Shown here one piece after another: positions 14,101 through 46,713 of a DNA stretch of 64,000 nt (the stretch's first letter is position 1; each line of letters begins with the position of its first letter). A program made the translations under genes and the position numbers. The notes under the pieces are model-generated. The model was not told the origin of the DNA, did not search any database, and saw only the letters and a list, made by a program, of their open reading frames with translations. The stretch is from Riptortus pedestris. Lineage: Eukaryota; Arthropoda; Insecta; Hemiptera; Alydidae. The stretch is from NCBI GenBank assembly GCA_019009955.1, contig CM032230.1, positions 9,969,501 through 10,033,500 on the forward strand, in the 5' to 3' direction.

Positions 14101-15440
14101 ACAAGGCTTTAACAAACGAAGAGGCTCTAACAATATAATACTGTAGAATAAAAAATTCTATGGTTTTTAAACTGAAAATATTTACATTTTTCAGAAATAT
14201 TAGTAAATATAATTTGATCTGTTTAGTGATATAGAAGCATTTAACATATAGATCAAAATTGATTTTTTTAAATCAACAGTATTAATGTATTTTTTAAATA
14301 GTTATATACAGAAGAAAAATGAATACAAGTGAAGGAAGTGATTAAAACCTCAAAATAATAATAATTCCTGTTTTCTTAAGACATGGTTAGCTAAAAGCCT
14401 TTAATTTGTGTAAAAAAGGCCTCCTGTGTGCAAAAAGTGTTTCATTATTTGAGAGGTGTGTTTGTTGCTTTATAGAATTTGTATGAGATTGTATTTTGAA
14501 TGTTATGTTTTGTATTTATATAGTGTATATATACTTTTTATAAAATATGATTTGTATTATAATTATGTGATATAGCAAGCCATTCATATTATTATGTTTG
14601 GTTATGGTTTCCGTAAGCCTACAATTGTATATAATTGTATGAACATGGTAATTAATAGTATGTGTTTATGGTTTAATGTTGTAGGACCATTTTTTAGTAT
14701 TTATTATACACACACATATATATATTAAAGTGTTAAAAGTGTACGGTTGAATGGATTATAAATGTAATAAAAGTTTAAGTTATCAAGCCTAGTCATAAAA
14801 GTTAAAAAATAGATTTTTAAATGGAAGATGTAGATTGCGTGTTCAGCGATGAGACTATTGTAAATTTTTTAATGTTATATGTAAATAGTTTAGGTAAATG
14901 GTGTATTTAAGCGACACTGTGTCATCTGTTGTCTTTATAAATAAGTATATATATATAAATATATTTGGCTAAATATATGAGTAGATGAAGCACGATTAGA
15001 CACCTCAAGACTTTATGCACGGAGAACATCGAGATTTTTAAGTAAATGAATTTATTGACTATTTTCTTAAGACTCAAAAATTAAAAAAATATATAAAGTT
15101 GTGAATACATCGAACGATGTAGAGCTTTCACAGTCATTAGGGTGTAACTACAGTGCACAACGACCGTATATTCACAGGCAAGTCGTTTATTTACTAACTA
15201 CATATCAGACTGTGTATAATGAAACTTCAAACTTCATTTCAACAATATATCTTTCTTTTGTATATGCGTCATCCCTAGGGAGGATGATTACATTATTTAA
15301 TGCATTGTAAATGGTCTTACATTAGAAATATGACCACAATGTTTAATAAAATAAACAGTTATTGTTCATTATTTTTTTTATTTCTATACCCAATTACAGA
15401 ATTCCCATTCTTTACAAAATTTAGAAAAGAAGTCCAGTTT
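8128..15440 (+). other. Ddr 3' flank, possible long 3' UTR, repeat-poor
   Basis: This stretch is very AT-rich and has no supported gene. After a SINE copy at 8374-8571 it contains almost none of the repeats found every 1-2 kb elsewhere. Candidate poly(A) signals (AATAAA clusters) occur at 9365-9390, and another lies near 15345. It could be an extended Ddr 3' UTR, but that is inference. No conserved ORF was seen. Confidence 0.4.
8374..8571 (-). mobile_element. SINE S1 in Ddr 3' flank
   Basis: Reverse diverged copy: TTATTATCACCCACTTTATG, GGCGAGAATTTGAACTCAC, ATGGCCAACCTGTGCCTCC. It lies 250 bases after the Ddr stop. Confidence 0.65.
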
Positions 15441-15837
15441 ATATAATATTCGTTAATTATAATTTAAATTTAAAATATGATATATGCACGCACACACACA
15501 CACACACACAACACATATAGGTGCAATAGCCCAAAGAACAGCCAAAGTTTTAAAAGAACTGGGATTATCCACAAAGGACCTCCAGAATTTATCCACTGCA
15601 GTAATCAAGCATTCGCGAGAATTATAAATTATCATTTATACAAATAAAAACTCCACATAAAGTTGCTCTCCTTTCCACATTGCCCATCAAAATTTAATTG
15701 GAATATTTTGTTTTAAAAATAATAATAAAAAAAGAGTCTTTTTTAATATTACCCACTTAGACAGATTAGGAGGCTGTCTCTGATTGGAACCCTCCAGAAA
15801 GAGGACAGCTTGTTATATTTATGTACTCGTATAAATA

Positions 15838-15948
15838 TGGTGTTGTTTTTTGGAGTTTTTGGTCAGTGTTGGTGAAAAAATCTTAGTTTATTCCAATATT
15901 TCGAGAAAATTTATTTTCTCTTGTTCAGGGCTCAAAAGTAAAGGTACA

Positions 15949-16006
<58 letters not shown>

Positions 16007-16122
16007 AGTACCTGTACTTTTTAGCGCTGAAGAAGAGAAAATAAATATTCTCGAAATTTTGTAATGAACTAATATTTTTTCACCTAAACTGACCATATCT
16101 CCAAAAAACAACAACACCACAC
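15838..16122. repeat. Foldback element with TA microsatellite at its centre
   Basis: The left arm (TGGTGTTGTTTTTTGGAG, GAAAAAATCTTAGTTTATTC, TCGAGAAAATTTATTTTCTC, GTAAAGGTACAACTTTATA) and the right arm (TAAAGTAGTACCTGTACTTT, GAGAAAATAAATATTCTCGA, CTAATATTTTTTCACC, CAAAAAACAACAACACCAC) are inverted complements over about 115 bases. The loop is a pure TA run (15952-16000). Confidence 0.8.
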
Positions 16123-16124
16123 AT

Positions 16125-16181
<57 letters not shown>

Positions 16182-16182
<1 letters not shown>

Positions 16183-16515
16183 CATCAGCAAGCTGAAGGT
16201 AAAAATAGGTGTAGGTTCGATCCCCACTAAGGAAGAATGTTAGTTCACAAAGTCACTAACAGAGCGCACTAGTGTCGCAGTGCGTATGGATCAGCGAGAG
16301 TCTAAAGTGTATATATGTCTGACAGTCCCACAGAATGACTAACGATTATGACTCTCTTAGATCCATCCACTGGCAGACCCTTTTGGTACAATGGGGGCTT
16401 ATCAGTCTACTGGAGACAACTCATTCCAGGTCACCCTTGGATAACAGGGATTGTGCGTAGAGTTGACCACTCACTATGTAAAAACTCTGATCACAAATCC
16501 CTTTAGTCTCATTCG
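16182..16515 (+). mobile_element. SINE S2, 5'-truncated copy
   Basis: Preceded by a TA microsatellite that replaces the A-box head. It contains GTAGGTTCGATCCCCACTAA (B box), GTTAGTTCACAAAGTCACTA, TCTGACAGTCCCACAG and CTACTGGAGACAACTCATTC, parallel to the reverse copy at 54955-55322. Confidence 0.65.
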
Positions 16516-16555
16516 GTGGCAACTTAGGATCTTAAAGATCTATAATGCAAACCGA

Positions 16556-16556
<1 letters not shown>

Positions 16557-16612
<56 letters not shown>
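16557..16612. repeat. TA microsatellite
   Basis: Pure TA run. Other TA runs are at 15952-16000, 16140-16181, 29712-29765, 39845-39895, 40100-40155 and 60979-61030, mostly inside family H or foldback elements. Confidence 0.9.
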
Positions 16613-16613
<1 letters not shown>

Positions 16614-16621
16614 ATAATGAA

Positions 16622-17420
16622 CAAAGTCATGCGGGGCTGCCTAAACTAAGCAGATTTCTGACGGGTTGGTATGACACACTATTGATATACTATTTTTTAA
16701 GTAAAAATCTGAAGAATAGAAGTGGGGGTTTACTAGAGGCTGAAAACAAAAAATTGAATAACTCGTTTAATATTTGAGCTATGGAAAAATGTATAGATCA
16801 ACAATTGTAGGGCATCAATAGTTCAACAAGACTGGTTCTTTAACATTTTCAATATGACTTATAATAACAGAGATTTTTTTTAATTCCTCTCTAACCCCAC
16901 TCCCTCCCCATTACTAGTCCGATTTCAGTCCGTCATGCAGGATGTCCGTAAACTAAGATTTCACACATATACCGATGGTCGATCGACTAATTCGATTTTC
17001 TATTTCTCCACAAATAAGAAGCCAATGCAATCGCACCTTTAAATTTCAGTTGGCAGGAGATGATTAGTGGCACAGTTGCTGATAAGTGAAAATCCCTTGA
17101 GTAGGAGTGTGGGTTAACTGAAGGCTGGAAACAAAAAAACTTGCAACAATTGTAGGACATTAAATGATTAAAAAGATTGATTAACAGTTTTCAATACATC
17201 TCTAAATAACAGACATATTTTGAATTTTTTATTTTATCCCCCTCTAAACACTTCCCCTTCCTCATATCCAATTAAACCCATTAACAAATATTATCTTTAG
17301 TTTCATATAAATCTTTCCAAAATTGATTGTGGAACCATCAACCACATGGTTTCCTTCTACTCCTACTATATTACAAGAATTCAAGTATTTAATGTTTGAG
17401 TTATATGAGATATACATATA
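16622..17420 (+). mobile_element. Two tandem diverged family H pieces
   Basis: Heads near 16622 (GTCATGCGGGGCTGCCTAAA) and 16928 (GTCCGTCATGCAGGATGTCC), each followed by AT-rich core with GAGATATTT and a C-rich stretch (CCCCACTCCCTCCCC; CCCCCTCTAAACACTTCCCC). They lie in the Ddr-VARS2 spacer. Confidence 0.55.
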
Positions 17421-17794
17421 AAGAAGTCAAACCGGAAACTAGTCAAAAATGGGTCCTGGGAGAGTGAAAATGGATAATTCTATTCAAATTTACAAAAAAT
17501 GTTTACAATTACAATACTTCCTTGCTTCATACAACAAAGTACAAACTCCAAAGCAGTAAAACGAAGAAGGAATACTTTAAATTGGAACCCAGAGTTCTTA
17601 CAGAACCAGAATTGACAAAACAATTTCTCCATTATTGGAAGAGACAAAAGCTACACGCATTGGAAAGTTCCCTTGCAAAAACTGGAATCTAAATATTTCA
17701 TATCTTAAATCTATGTGTTTAATTTTACTTGAAAGATTCAATTTCAAAAGAAGCAATGGAGAATGAAATAATTCAAAGACTAAGTACAGCTTAA

Positions 17795-17800
17795 TTTATT
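17795..17800 (-). other. Poly(A) signal for VARS2
   Basis: AATAAA on the minus strand lies about 55 bases after the VARS2 stop codon, a normal spacing for a short 3' UTR. Confidence 0.6.
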
Positions 17801-17853
17801 TACAAAAACCAATATACAAAATATATACAAAAAATAATAAGTACTAAATATCT

Positions 17854-38847
<20,994 letters not shown>

Positions 38848-39407
38848 TTTGTTAAAAGCATGAACTTTACAATATAAACTTGAAATCAAACTGTGATATA
38901 AATAATGACAAAAGCAAACGTCAAACCCAAGATTGTTTATACCGCAAATATAACACTACAAACCCATTACCTCTTTCTAAATGACATGCCAGCAAAGAGG
39001 TAAAAGAAACATAGAAAGCTAAGACATCCGATGACTCATAATTCTGTTGGTTACAAAGTAACTGATGCCATAGATTAAAAACTTATGTAGATTAATAAAA
39101 AAAGTCCCCTCATCCTCTTATTACTAACTAACCCTATTTCAACCGTAAACGACTATGAACTTGAGTTGCACGAAACTGTTAAATATCGTGTATGGTATCC
39201 ACCAAGGTACTTATAATATAAGAAGAAAGAATATAAGAACGTAAGATCTAAATTGATGTCGTTACCACACAACGAATTTGAATGTCTCTCCCATAATAAA
39301 GGTCTCTTTTAAACAATATTTGGTATTTAGGCTAAGAATAATGTCGTTTATGATGTAATGAGACATGACTAGGAGCGGGGGTTTACTGAAGGCCTACAAC
39401 TAAAAAC

Positions 39408-39840
39408 GTCCGTCACGCAGGGGCTGCGTAAACTAAGCAGATTTCCCACGTGAAATTTTACAATAGAGAAATTTCACGAGAGCCGAGCAGTTAATGAAAC
39501 GGCCTAACTAGGAAAGTAACTTCGTCCGTTAGCCGCTCAGATTTAATAAAAATGCAAATATCTCGGTTAATATTCAAGATAGAGAATAACTGTATATAAC
39601 AATATTTATAGTAAATTTAATTTGTAATATGATTGATTCGGTACAATATTTCGATCCGACGTATAGTAACGGAGATATTTCGAATTTACGAAAATCCTCC
39701 CCTCTAATCCCCCCCCTCCCCGTGGTCCGATTTCAGCCGTTAAAGAACTTGATCTTTCTTTTTACATAAAACGGATAAATATCGTGTTTGGCAACGATCA
39801 AACAAAAATTGCGACCGCTAGAGCGGTAACAGACAAATAA

Positions 39841-39906
<66 letters not shown>

Positions 39907-40046
39907 AGAGATATATATAGAGTTTTGTTGGGACCTCATTTTCGTCATCTACTAGGTAGGATCGATGGACATTTGAAGAAAAATTTCGAAAATTTCGTCA
40001 TGAGTACAACTTCAATAGCTGATTTCCCTTGAGGGAAATCTGCTAA
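39408..40046 (+). mobile_element. Hairpin-ended non-autonomous repeat (family H), well preserved copy
   Basis: The head GTCCGTCACGCAGGGGCTGC followed by TAAACTAAGCAGATTTCCC is at 39408. It contains an AT-rich core with CGGAGATATTTCGAA, a TA/TG microsatellite at 39845-39905 and GATCGATGGACATTTGAAG. The end is a perfect hairpin GATTTCCCTTGAGGGAAATC followed by TGCTAA. AAGCAGATTTCCC in the head is the inverse of GGGAAATCTGCT at the tail. No coding capacity was seen. Confidence 0.75.
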
Positions 40047-40049
40047 TAT

Positions 40050-40102
40050 CCTAATATCTCCGATAATAGTCATGATATAAACATATATGATATAACATAA
40101 AC

Positions 40103-40158
<56 letters not shown>

Positions 40159-40767
40159 GGTGTGTGTGTGTGTGTGTAAACATGATATTATGTATATATA
40201 ACAATTATAGATAATTTAATTTTCAATAACATTGGTTGTATACAATAGAAGAGATAGATTCAACTAATAATAACGGAGATATTTCAATTTTTCGAATTCA
40301 CCCCGCTAACGTGGTGTTGTCTTGTCTTATCGTTACCAAACTTGATATATAATCGTTTTATACAAAAATAAAGATCAAGTTCGTTAACGGCTGAAATCGG
40401 GCCGTGGGGGGGGGGGGTAGAGGAGGAGAATTTCGAAAATTCTTAATATCTCCGTTATTATGCATCGGATTGAAAAATTGTATAGAACCAATCTTATTGC
40501 AAATGTAATGTTCTATAAATGTTGTTACATGCATTTTTTCACTATCTTGATTATTTACTGAGATATTTACATTATTTAGTTTTCGGTAAAGCCCCACTCC
40601 TACTCATCTCACATTAGCAATATTCTATTATGTTATGAAGCACTTTATTTGAAGCTTAAATACCAAATATTGTTCTCAACCAAATGTTGTTGAACTTTTT
40701 AAGTTTTGAGATAAATACACTTGGGAAATCTGCTTACTTAACTCAGCCCCTGCGTGACGGACTTTTT
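40050..40767 (-). mobile_element. Family H repeat, inverse copy abutting 39408-40046
   Basis: It ends on the + strand with GGGAAATCTGCTTACTTAAC then CAGCCCCTGCGTGACGGACT, the reverse complement of the family head. The core is inverted too: AACTTGATATATAATCG, ATATCTCCGTTATTATGCAT. It carries a TA run (about 40100-40155) and a TG run. With its neighbour it makes a 1.36-kb foldback. Confidence 0.7.
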
Positions 40768-41099
40768 GAAGTCAGTAACAATGAAGTTCGCATGGTATTG
40801 GCCAACTTCTTTTCCCCAAAACGCTTTTATTGGTGGCATGCATGAATTTTTTACTCTCAAATTTCATAACTATTTAATACATGGTTCACCTTCGTATAGT
40901 ACTTATGAAGCTTTATGTGTCTCTATATTTACATATTCTGGAAATGTAAATGTGGAGTTAACAAGCGTGCTTCCACTTTCTACCAGCTTATTTCCCTTGA
41001 GCGATACATTGTGATTTCATCCATGACAATAGGTTTTGATAAGTACTAATTCTAGAATTTAAGAATTTTAGTTAGGATCGTTGCAGTATTGCCGCTAAC

Positions 41100-42186
41100 T
41101 TAACCCCTTCAGACTCAACTCAAATATTTTGACTAAAAAGTTTTTTTTTCATATTCTAGATGTTTACAAAAAATCCTAATTTCCTAATTGTAATTTTATT
41201 GACAATTTTAAATTGTGTCCAATATATTGGACATCAGGTCTCAACAGACATATTTTTTACAAATTATTCTACTGATAAGGATTTGGATAAATAAATAAAA
41301 TAGACTTTAGTTATATTTTTTTAATTGATAATAAACAAATTTACATAATAGAAAGTTACAAATAATAAATATTGAGCAGAATTTAACTTTGAAATAATAT
41401 AAAACAATTTCTTTCTTTTGTAATGCACAAGTGGCATTTGCATTTAACACAAAATTTAGTTTTTTTTGTGCAATTTTGCATCTACTTGCATCTTTTTTAT
41501 CATCAATATCTGGAAAATGTTCAAATCCATCATTCCTAACATCGGAATTTGGTCTCACTTCAGCTCTTGCTTTCTTTGCAAGGGGTTCTTCACTACTGGA
41601 TTCTTCAAGACTAGGTCTTCCTTTTTTTTTTCTTTCTATTTCTGAGGTAAGACTTTCAGCAATTTACATTTTAAAATTTAAAAGATCTAAAATATTGTTT
41701 CCCTTTATGCCTTTTAATTTAGCAATTGCTAGGTCAGTACCATGTGCAATCATTCGTAAGGTCCACTTTTTGGAGTGAAGTGCAACACTTGAGACCCGAT
41801 GTCCAATATGTTGGACATCCATGTTTATTAGAAAATACAATAACCAGGAAAAAAAATATTTTTTTTTCTTAACAAGCATGACTTCTAGAGGCTTCTGGCT
41901 ACTTAAAAATAATTTTTTCACTTATATACATGCAAAATTAAAGCTATGAGATGTTTAGTTACTCATGGTTTTAATAGGTGAAACAGCAATATTAAAAATT
42001 GGATGTTCAAATTGCTAGAAATGCCACTACAACAGGTATAAACAAAAAAAAGGCTCCACAATTGAAAGGTTTATACCTAAAATCATTATTAAAATTGATT
42101 TTTCTGCCAAAGAAGATCAATCCATTGAGATATAGCATTGAAATAGGCATGTCCAATATACTGGACAGTGGGTCTGAAGGGGTTAA
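41100..42186 (-). mobile_element. piggyBac-like element, internally deleted
   Basis: It is bounded by TTAA at 41100-41103 and 42183-42186 with inverted ends CCCCTTCAGACTCA and TGGGTCTGAAGGGG. On the minus strand a decayed reading gives KKWTLRMIAHGTDLAIAKLK, then LLNFKM, IAESL, KKKGRPSLEESSSEEPLAKK, EVRPNSDVRNDGFEHFPDID and a poor Cys-rich end. This matches the C-terminal part of piggyBac transposases (DFK..IAESLI, GRP, VR.DG..H.P). The N-terminal and catalytic parts are missing. Confidence 0.75.
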
Positions 42187-43616
42187 GTAACATAAGCAGT
42201 GCAATTGGACTACAGCTACCTACCTCTTTGTATTAAGTTTGAAGCTCATTGCTGAACATTTTTGAATTGAAACAGTAAATATTACTACTGAAGGGGTATA
42301 TTTTAATTCACAGTTGGTCCCAAAAATTATTTCTGTTTTTGTTTAATGTTGAGATTGAAATCTGTTTGTATGCAGAATTACTTTGTCTATTTTCATATTT
42401 TATTTAATATAGAGTTCAGCTGATATTGAAATAGCTTTCACAATAAGAAATCAACAGGTAGGTACTGTGATTTGATTTGATTTTTGAAGATAAATTACTT
42501 TTTGGGTCATTTGCCTCCATATACCTTAGGTTTCTTTTCTTTATTAAAAAATGGCTGAAGTTGCCCTCATAGTTTGTACTGTTACATTGAATTTTTTTAC
42601 CCTTGTCCTTTTAAATGAATTACTTTTATTATTAAATGAAATAATTGAACTAAAGAATAACTCCTGAATACTTTATATTTCTTATATTCCCTTTAAATAG
42701 TATTGTTTCATTACAATGAAGAAAAGTTATCCAGTACTTTTTGTTGTGGGCACAATTTACGTATGACATTTATTTTATCAAACTGAAAATTGTTTATTTC
42801 TATTTCATAATGTCCATAGTTTTTGTTGTTGAAGACCATATTTCTGTAATACAGACTTTTACTTTTTTATTAACGAATTTTATTATTTACATTCTACAGT
42901 TGGTTAGCCAGTTAATTTGAATTTGAAGGTTTAGGGCTTTATCAGCAAATTTTCTATTAGGTTTACACCATTAACACGTTGCATGTTATAAGCTATTTGT
43001 TCAAATTGTTGTATATGTGAGTGCATACATTTGTGTTTTCTGGTAATTATAGCATTTTTACAGAATGCCTATTATCCTTGGAACTCAGAATATAACTCGA
43101 TATTTAACAGTTTCAGTCAACACTAAAGATCATATTTGTTATTAGCTGTAATTGGACCTGGAATTATGGGGATTTAGAAAATTGAAAATGGATCCATTAT
43201 TATCTGTCAGATTGTAAAATGTTATAAAATCAAATTTGTTAATCTATTGATGGCCTAAAATTGTTGTTCTATGCATTTTTTTGTAACTGAAATATTAAAA
43301 GAGTTATTATGCTTTCTTTTTTTGAGTCCTCATTAATACTCCTTTTTTGCTCATTGATTTTTCTTATATAGAAATAGAGAATATGTATTGTGATAAGATT
43401 ATTAGTGGGTCATGCCAGCAAGTGGGAAATCTACTTCGTTTACATAACCCCTCCTGGGCGTTTATCTTATAAGTTTTCAGTGTTTATAATCTACTGGCCA
43501 AAACTTTGACAAAAATATTAAAAACTATAATGTAAAACTCTATATAAATTTGAATTGCCTATTTGAGTTTATTCCATAGAACCTTTGAACATAGTTATTT
43601 GCTTTAATGATAAGAT

Positions 43617-43790
43617 TTATTATTATTTTTTAGTAACATCCACGTTTTGCTACTATGTCTAATTGGGATGTGTTATCTACAGGTTACCTAGCCAGGGTGG
43701 AACTAAGGATTTTATTTAATGAGTTCGCCACTAAATAAATTCCTAGTACCCTGGTGGGAATCCAACTCGCCACTCTAGGTTTAATAAGAT
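43617..43790 (-). mobile_element. SINE S1, head-truncated
   Basis: Reverse copy: GTAACATCCACGTTTTGCTA, AATTGGGATGTGTTATCTAC, GGAATCCAACTCGCCACTCT. A 30-base deletion removes part of the body. A further fragment lies at 44081-44162. Confidence 0.7.
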
Positions 43791-44572
43791 TTAAACTACC
43801 GTGTATTCATTCCAGGTTGGAGTTTTTATTTTGCTGTTAGTTGTCTTTAAAATTAGGATCCGTAAAACCAGGTGCCAAAACCTATTGGGATTTATTTAAA
43901 AGAAGTAAAATAATACTTAAACTAGGCATAACCTTTTGTTTTTTTAAGATAGTATTTACTTTTTAATTGTACGTTATTTTTTCCCCTCTGCCGGCCTTGG
44001 TCTTAATGCTCTTGTTTTTACTTGGATTGTGTGTTAAATTCCCTTTTAGGCAGACAATTTATTAGGTGATATAATAAAACCCCAAGTCCCTCCCTAAGAA
44101 AAAAAAAGAGTGGTAACCTGTAGACAACCTGATCCAATTAGCCTCAGTTGTAAAAAGTTGATCACATTGGGGCTACGTAAACTAAGCATTATTCTACGTA
44201 AACTTACCATTTATTCCTTATTTTTGAGCAAAAGTTCGATGAGTAGATGTGGAGGTTTACTGAAAACTGAAGAACGGCAATTGTAAAGTTGATAAAATGA
44301 TTTTAAGATGTGACTGTCATACTGTGAGATAGAATCCTCCTGCACTTCCATTTAACAAAATGACCTGAAGAAGGATACCAAAGGTTTTTTGAAACTGTAA
44401 GCACATAAAATGCACTCAACTTCTGACTGATTGAATACTTCTGTAGCTGAACCAAATATCCCCTTCATCGTTTAAAAACAATGGCTAACTAACTTCCCGC
44501 AGCATATGTAAAGGAAGAATGAACACATGAGCTTCTTCCCTTTCTATGTTAAATTTAGATTTTGGCTTTCAG

Positions 44573-45703
44573 GTATGATTAACCGAAGACATGTTGGGCC
44601 TCCTAGGCTGTTGAGCAGCGAGATTATCCCACCCTCCCAGGACACCCCTTCAGATTCAAAGCATTGCACACTTCGAATAAATGTATGTTTATCATTTACA
44701 GTAGAATTTTGTTGTACCAGGTATTGCTCGTGTTGACAATAGCTGAAAAATTGTTTAGGCCATATATATTTTTAAGGAGCAATTCAAGACCATGATATCA
44801 AAATCTGATGGACACTCATGACTTCCTTGTACTCCTATTAAATTAAATAAATAAAATTTTTTGATTCATATCATTTCATATGACTTTCAATGTTCTTATA
44901 ATATCTCTGTTCCAATGCATAAGAGCAAAATACGTAATAGAGAGAAATTTATAGATCTGTTCACAATAAACAAAAATGGTTATACAAGTTTTTTGTATGT
45001 CTAATAGGCACAGAGAAATATACAATTATTTTTTTCTGCCCCTCCCTCTAAACTCCACTCTCTTAGTCAATTTTAATCAAAATCTCACGTGAAGTTTTAC
45101 AATAAATAAATCTACATACTGGTAACACTTAACACCATCGTGAATATTAAGTGAATAAATACAAATGATAATGAGAAATGATTCAGTCAATTTACATTTT
45201 TTATTTGTCATAGAAAGATTTATAAATTATATTCTATGACCTTTTTTTGATCCGATGGATTGGAACAAAGATATTTATTTACTTCAACTCACACTAGTTT
45301 CATTTAAGCCTGTTATGCCTAGTTTAAATTTCTAATGTAGTTTACAGAGGGGTTTACCTAAGAGAGAAATAGAGTATTTAATATGATAATCTTTGTCTCA
45401 CTCCCGCATGTGGAATTTATACTCAGTTTACAGATCCACGGTATGACTAACTTGTCTTCTTTGTAAATATTTAAACACAAATTAAATAATCTTTATTTTC
45501 CATTAGCATATTTATTTCAGTAATTCCACCGAAGGAATTTATTTATTTTGTAATTATATTTTCAGGTTGAGAACAAATCTAAAGATGAGCCAGCTCAATA
45601 TAACATCGAGCTACAGCAGAGTACGCTGGAGACACTGATAGAAAGCTTTGATAAAATAAAAAACCAGTTACACTTACTGACAGAGAGAGAAGGGAATAAT
45701 TGA
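44573..45703 (+). CDS. COMM-domain-like protein, C-terminal two exons
   Basis: Two exons with good splice sites: 44573-44682 (acceptor CTTTCAG, donor AAT-GTATGT) and 45566-45703 (acceptor TTTTCAG, stop TGA). They join in phase 0. The joined reading gives a strand-like segment CTLRINVENKSK, a second strand YNIELQQ, then an amphipathic helix STLETLIESFDKIKNQLHLL. That strand-strand-helix order matches the end of COMM domains (NF-kappaB/copper/CCC-complex regulators). The first exon opens with two bases before an ATG (44575), so it may be an internal exon with upstream exons unseen, or the start of an 81-residue protein. The tryptophan common at the start of COMM domains is absent here. AATAAA at 46050-46055 could end the transcript. 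Family assignment is tentative. Confidence 0.42.
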
Positions 45704-46224
45704 TTATAGTGACAGCTATTATTATATTATTATTCTACAAATAATCTACCCACCTTGACATATCTTGTTATTGTTAATCCAGTATATATATTTTCTAGGA
45801 TATTTTGGCAAAAGTGTAATATATTATGTTAGCATGTGTGTGTATATTTGTTAAGTTTATATAGTTATTAAGGAATGAATATATATCTACATACATATAC
45901 ATATCTTGTTAATGTTTATCTTGTATTTATATTCTAGGATATGTTGGTAATTATAAAATATTTATTATGTTTTTATAGTTATTTAAGTTTTAAAATTTGA
46001 TGTTAAATCATTGTTTCCAATTAATTAGATTGTCAATTTAATTACTTAAAATAAAAAGACAGAAATGTTTTGTTCTATAGAATTTGATATTGAAAAACTG
46101 TATACATTCAGTTATACACGTATTTATGGTCAAGGTCCTGAGGATGTTGAAAAACGTTAAAAACTTAATATGCCATCGGATATAATGACAGGGAAGCTCG
46201 TATTTGAGAAAACGTTTAGAGTGG

Positions 46225-46705
46225 GCATATATGGGTTCCGCCAATTGAAAAGGGACAGATTTAAACAAATGGTCGGAATGTTTACACGGATGGCTCAAAG
46301 ACAGAAATAGCCTAAACTAATGGATTGCTTTGGGACCTACTCTAATTGTTTTTCAAGCTGACATCTTTGCAATTTTAGCAGCACCATCAATTAGCTGAGT
46401 TAAAGTGGTGGGGAAGGTTATTAATATTCTGATAGTCAGGCAGCCTGTAGGGCACAGGAGAGATCTGCAAGCAATAAGTTTAAGAATTGTGGAGAAATGA
46501 GCTATGAGTCTGGAAAAATTAGCAAGGGTAAATGAAAGGGTGAGAATACCTTGGGTACCAGGACCCCAGAGTATCCCAGGAACTGAAAATCCAGATAAAT
46601 TAACTAGGAGAGGGTCAAGTGTAACCCCCATTGGAACAGTATCTTTTATCGGAGTATATTCATCATTTCGTAGGAACTCCATAAAGATTGTGTCCTGGAA
46701 AGAAT
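46225..46705 (+). mobile_element. LINE remnant: RNase H-like region
   Basis: Broken + strand reading in several frames. It recalls a LINE RNase H domain: a degenerate start around 46240-46300, FQADIFAILAA, an SDSQAA-like block at 46430-46450, then an intact stretch with EKLARVNERVRIPWVPG and ENPDKLTRRGS, matching the usual WVPGH..GNE.AD.LAR block. It is cut at 46713 by a hairpin-ended repeat and resumes at 47289. Confidence 0.65.
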
Positions 46706-46713
46706 TAAAAAAA

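Larger units (their letters stand above)
38848..44572. other. Intergenic spacer upstream of VARS2
   Basis: The spacer separates VARS2 from the COMM-like exons. It contains the presumed VARS2 promoter just right of 38847 (no TATA or initiator can be assigned), an inverted pair of hairpin-ended repeats (39408-40767), the piggyBac-like element (41100-42186), a reverse partial hairpin-repeat (about 43140-43465), and SINE pieces at 43617-43790 and 44081-44162. No other gene was recognised. Confidence 0.5.

Noticed and set aside
42413..42457. Possible + strand exon (SSADIEIAFTIRNQQ) with AG and GTAGGT borders
   Set aside because: Its phase does not join the exon at 44573, it is only 15 codons long and it shows no family match.
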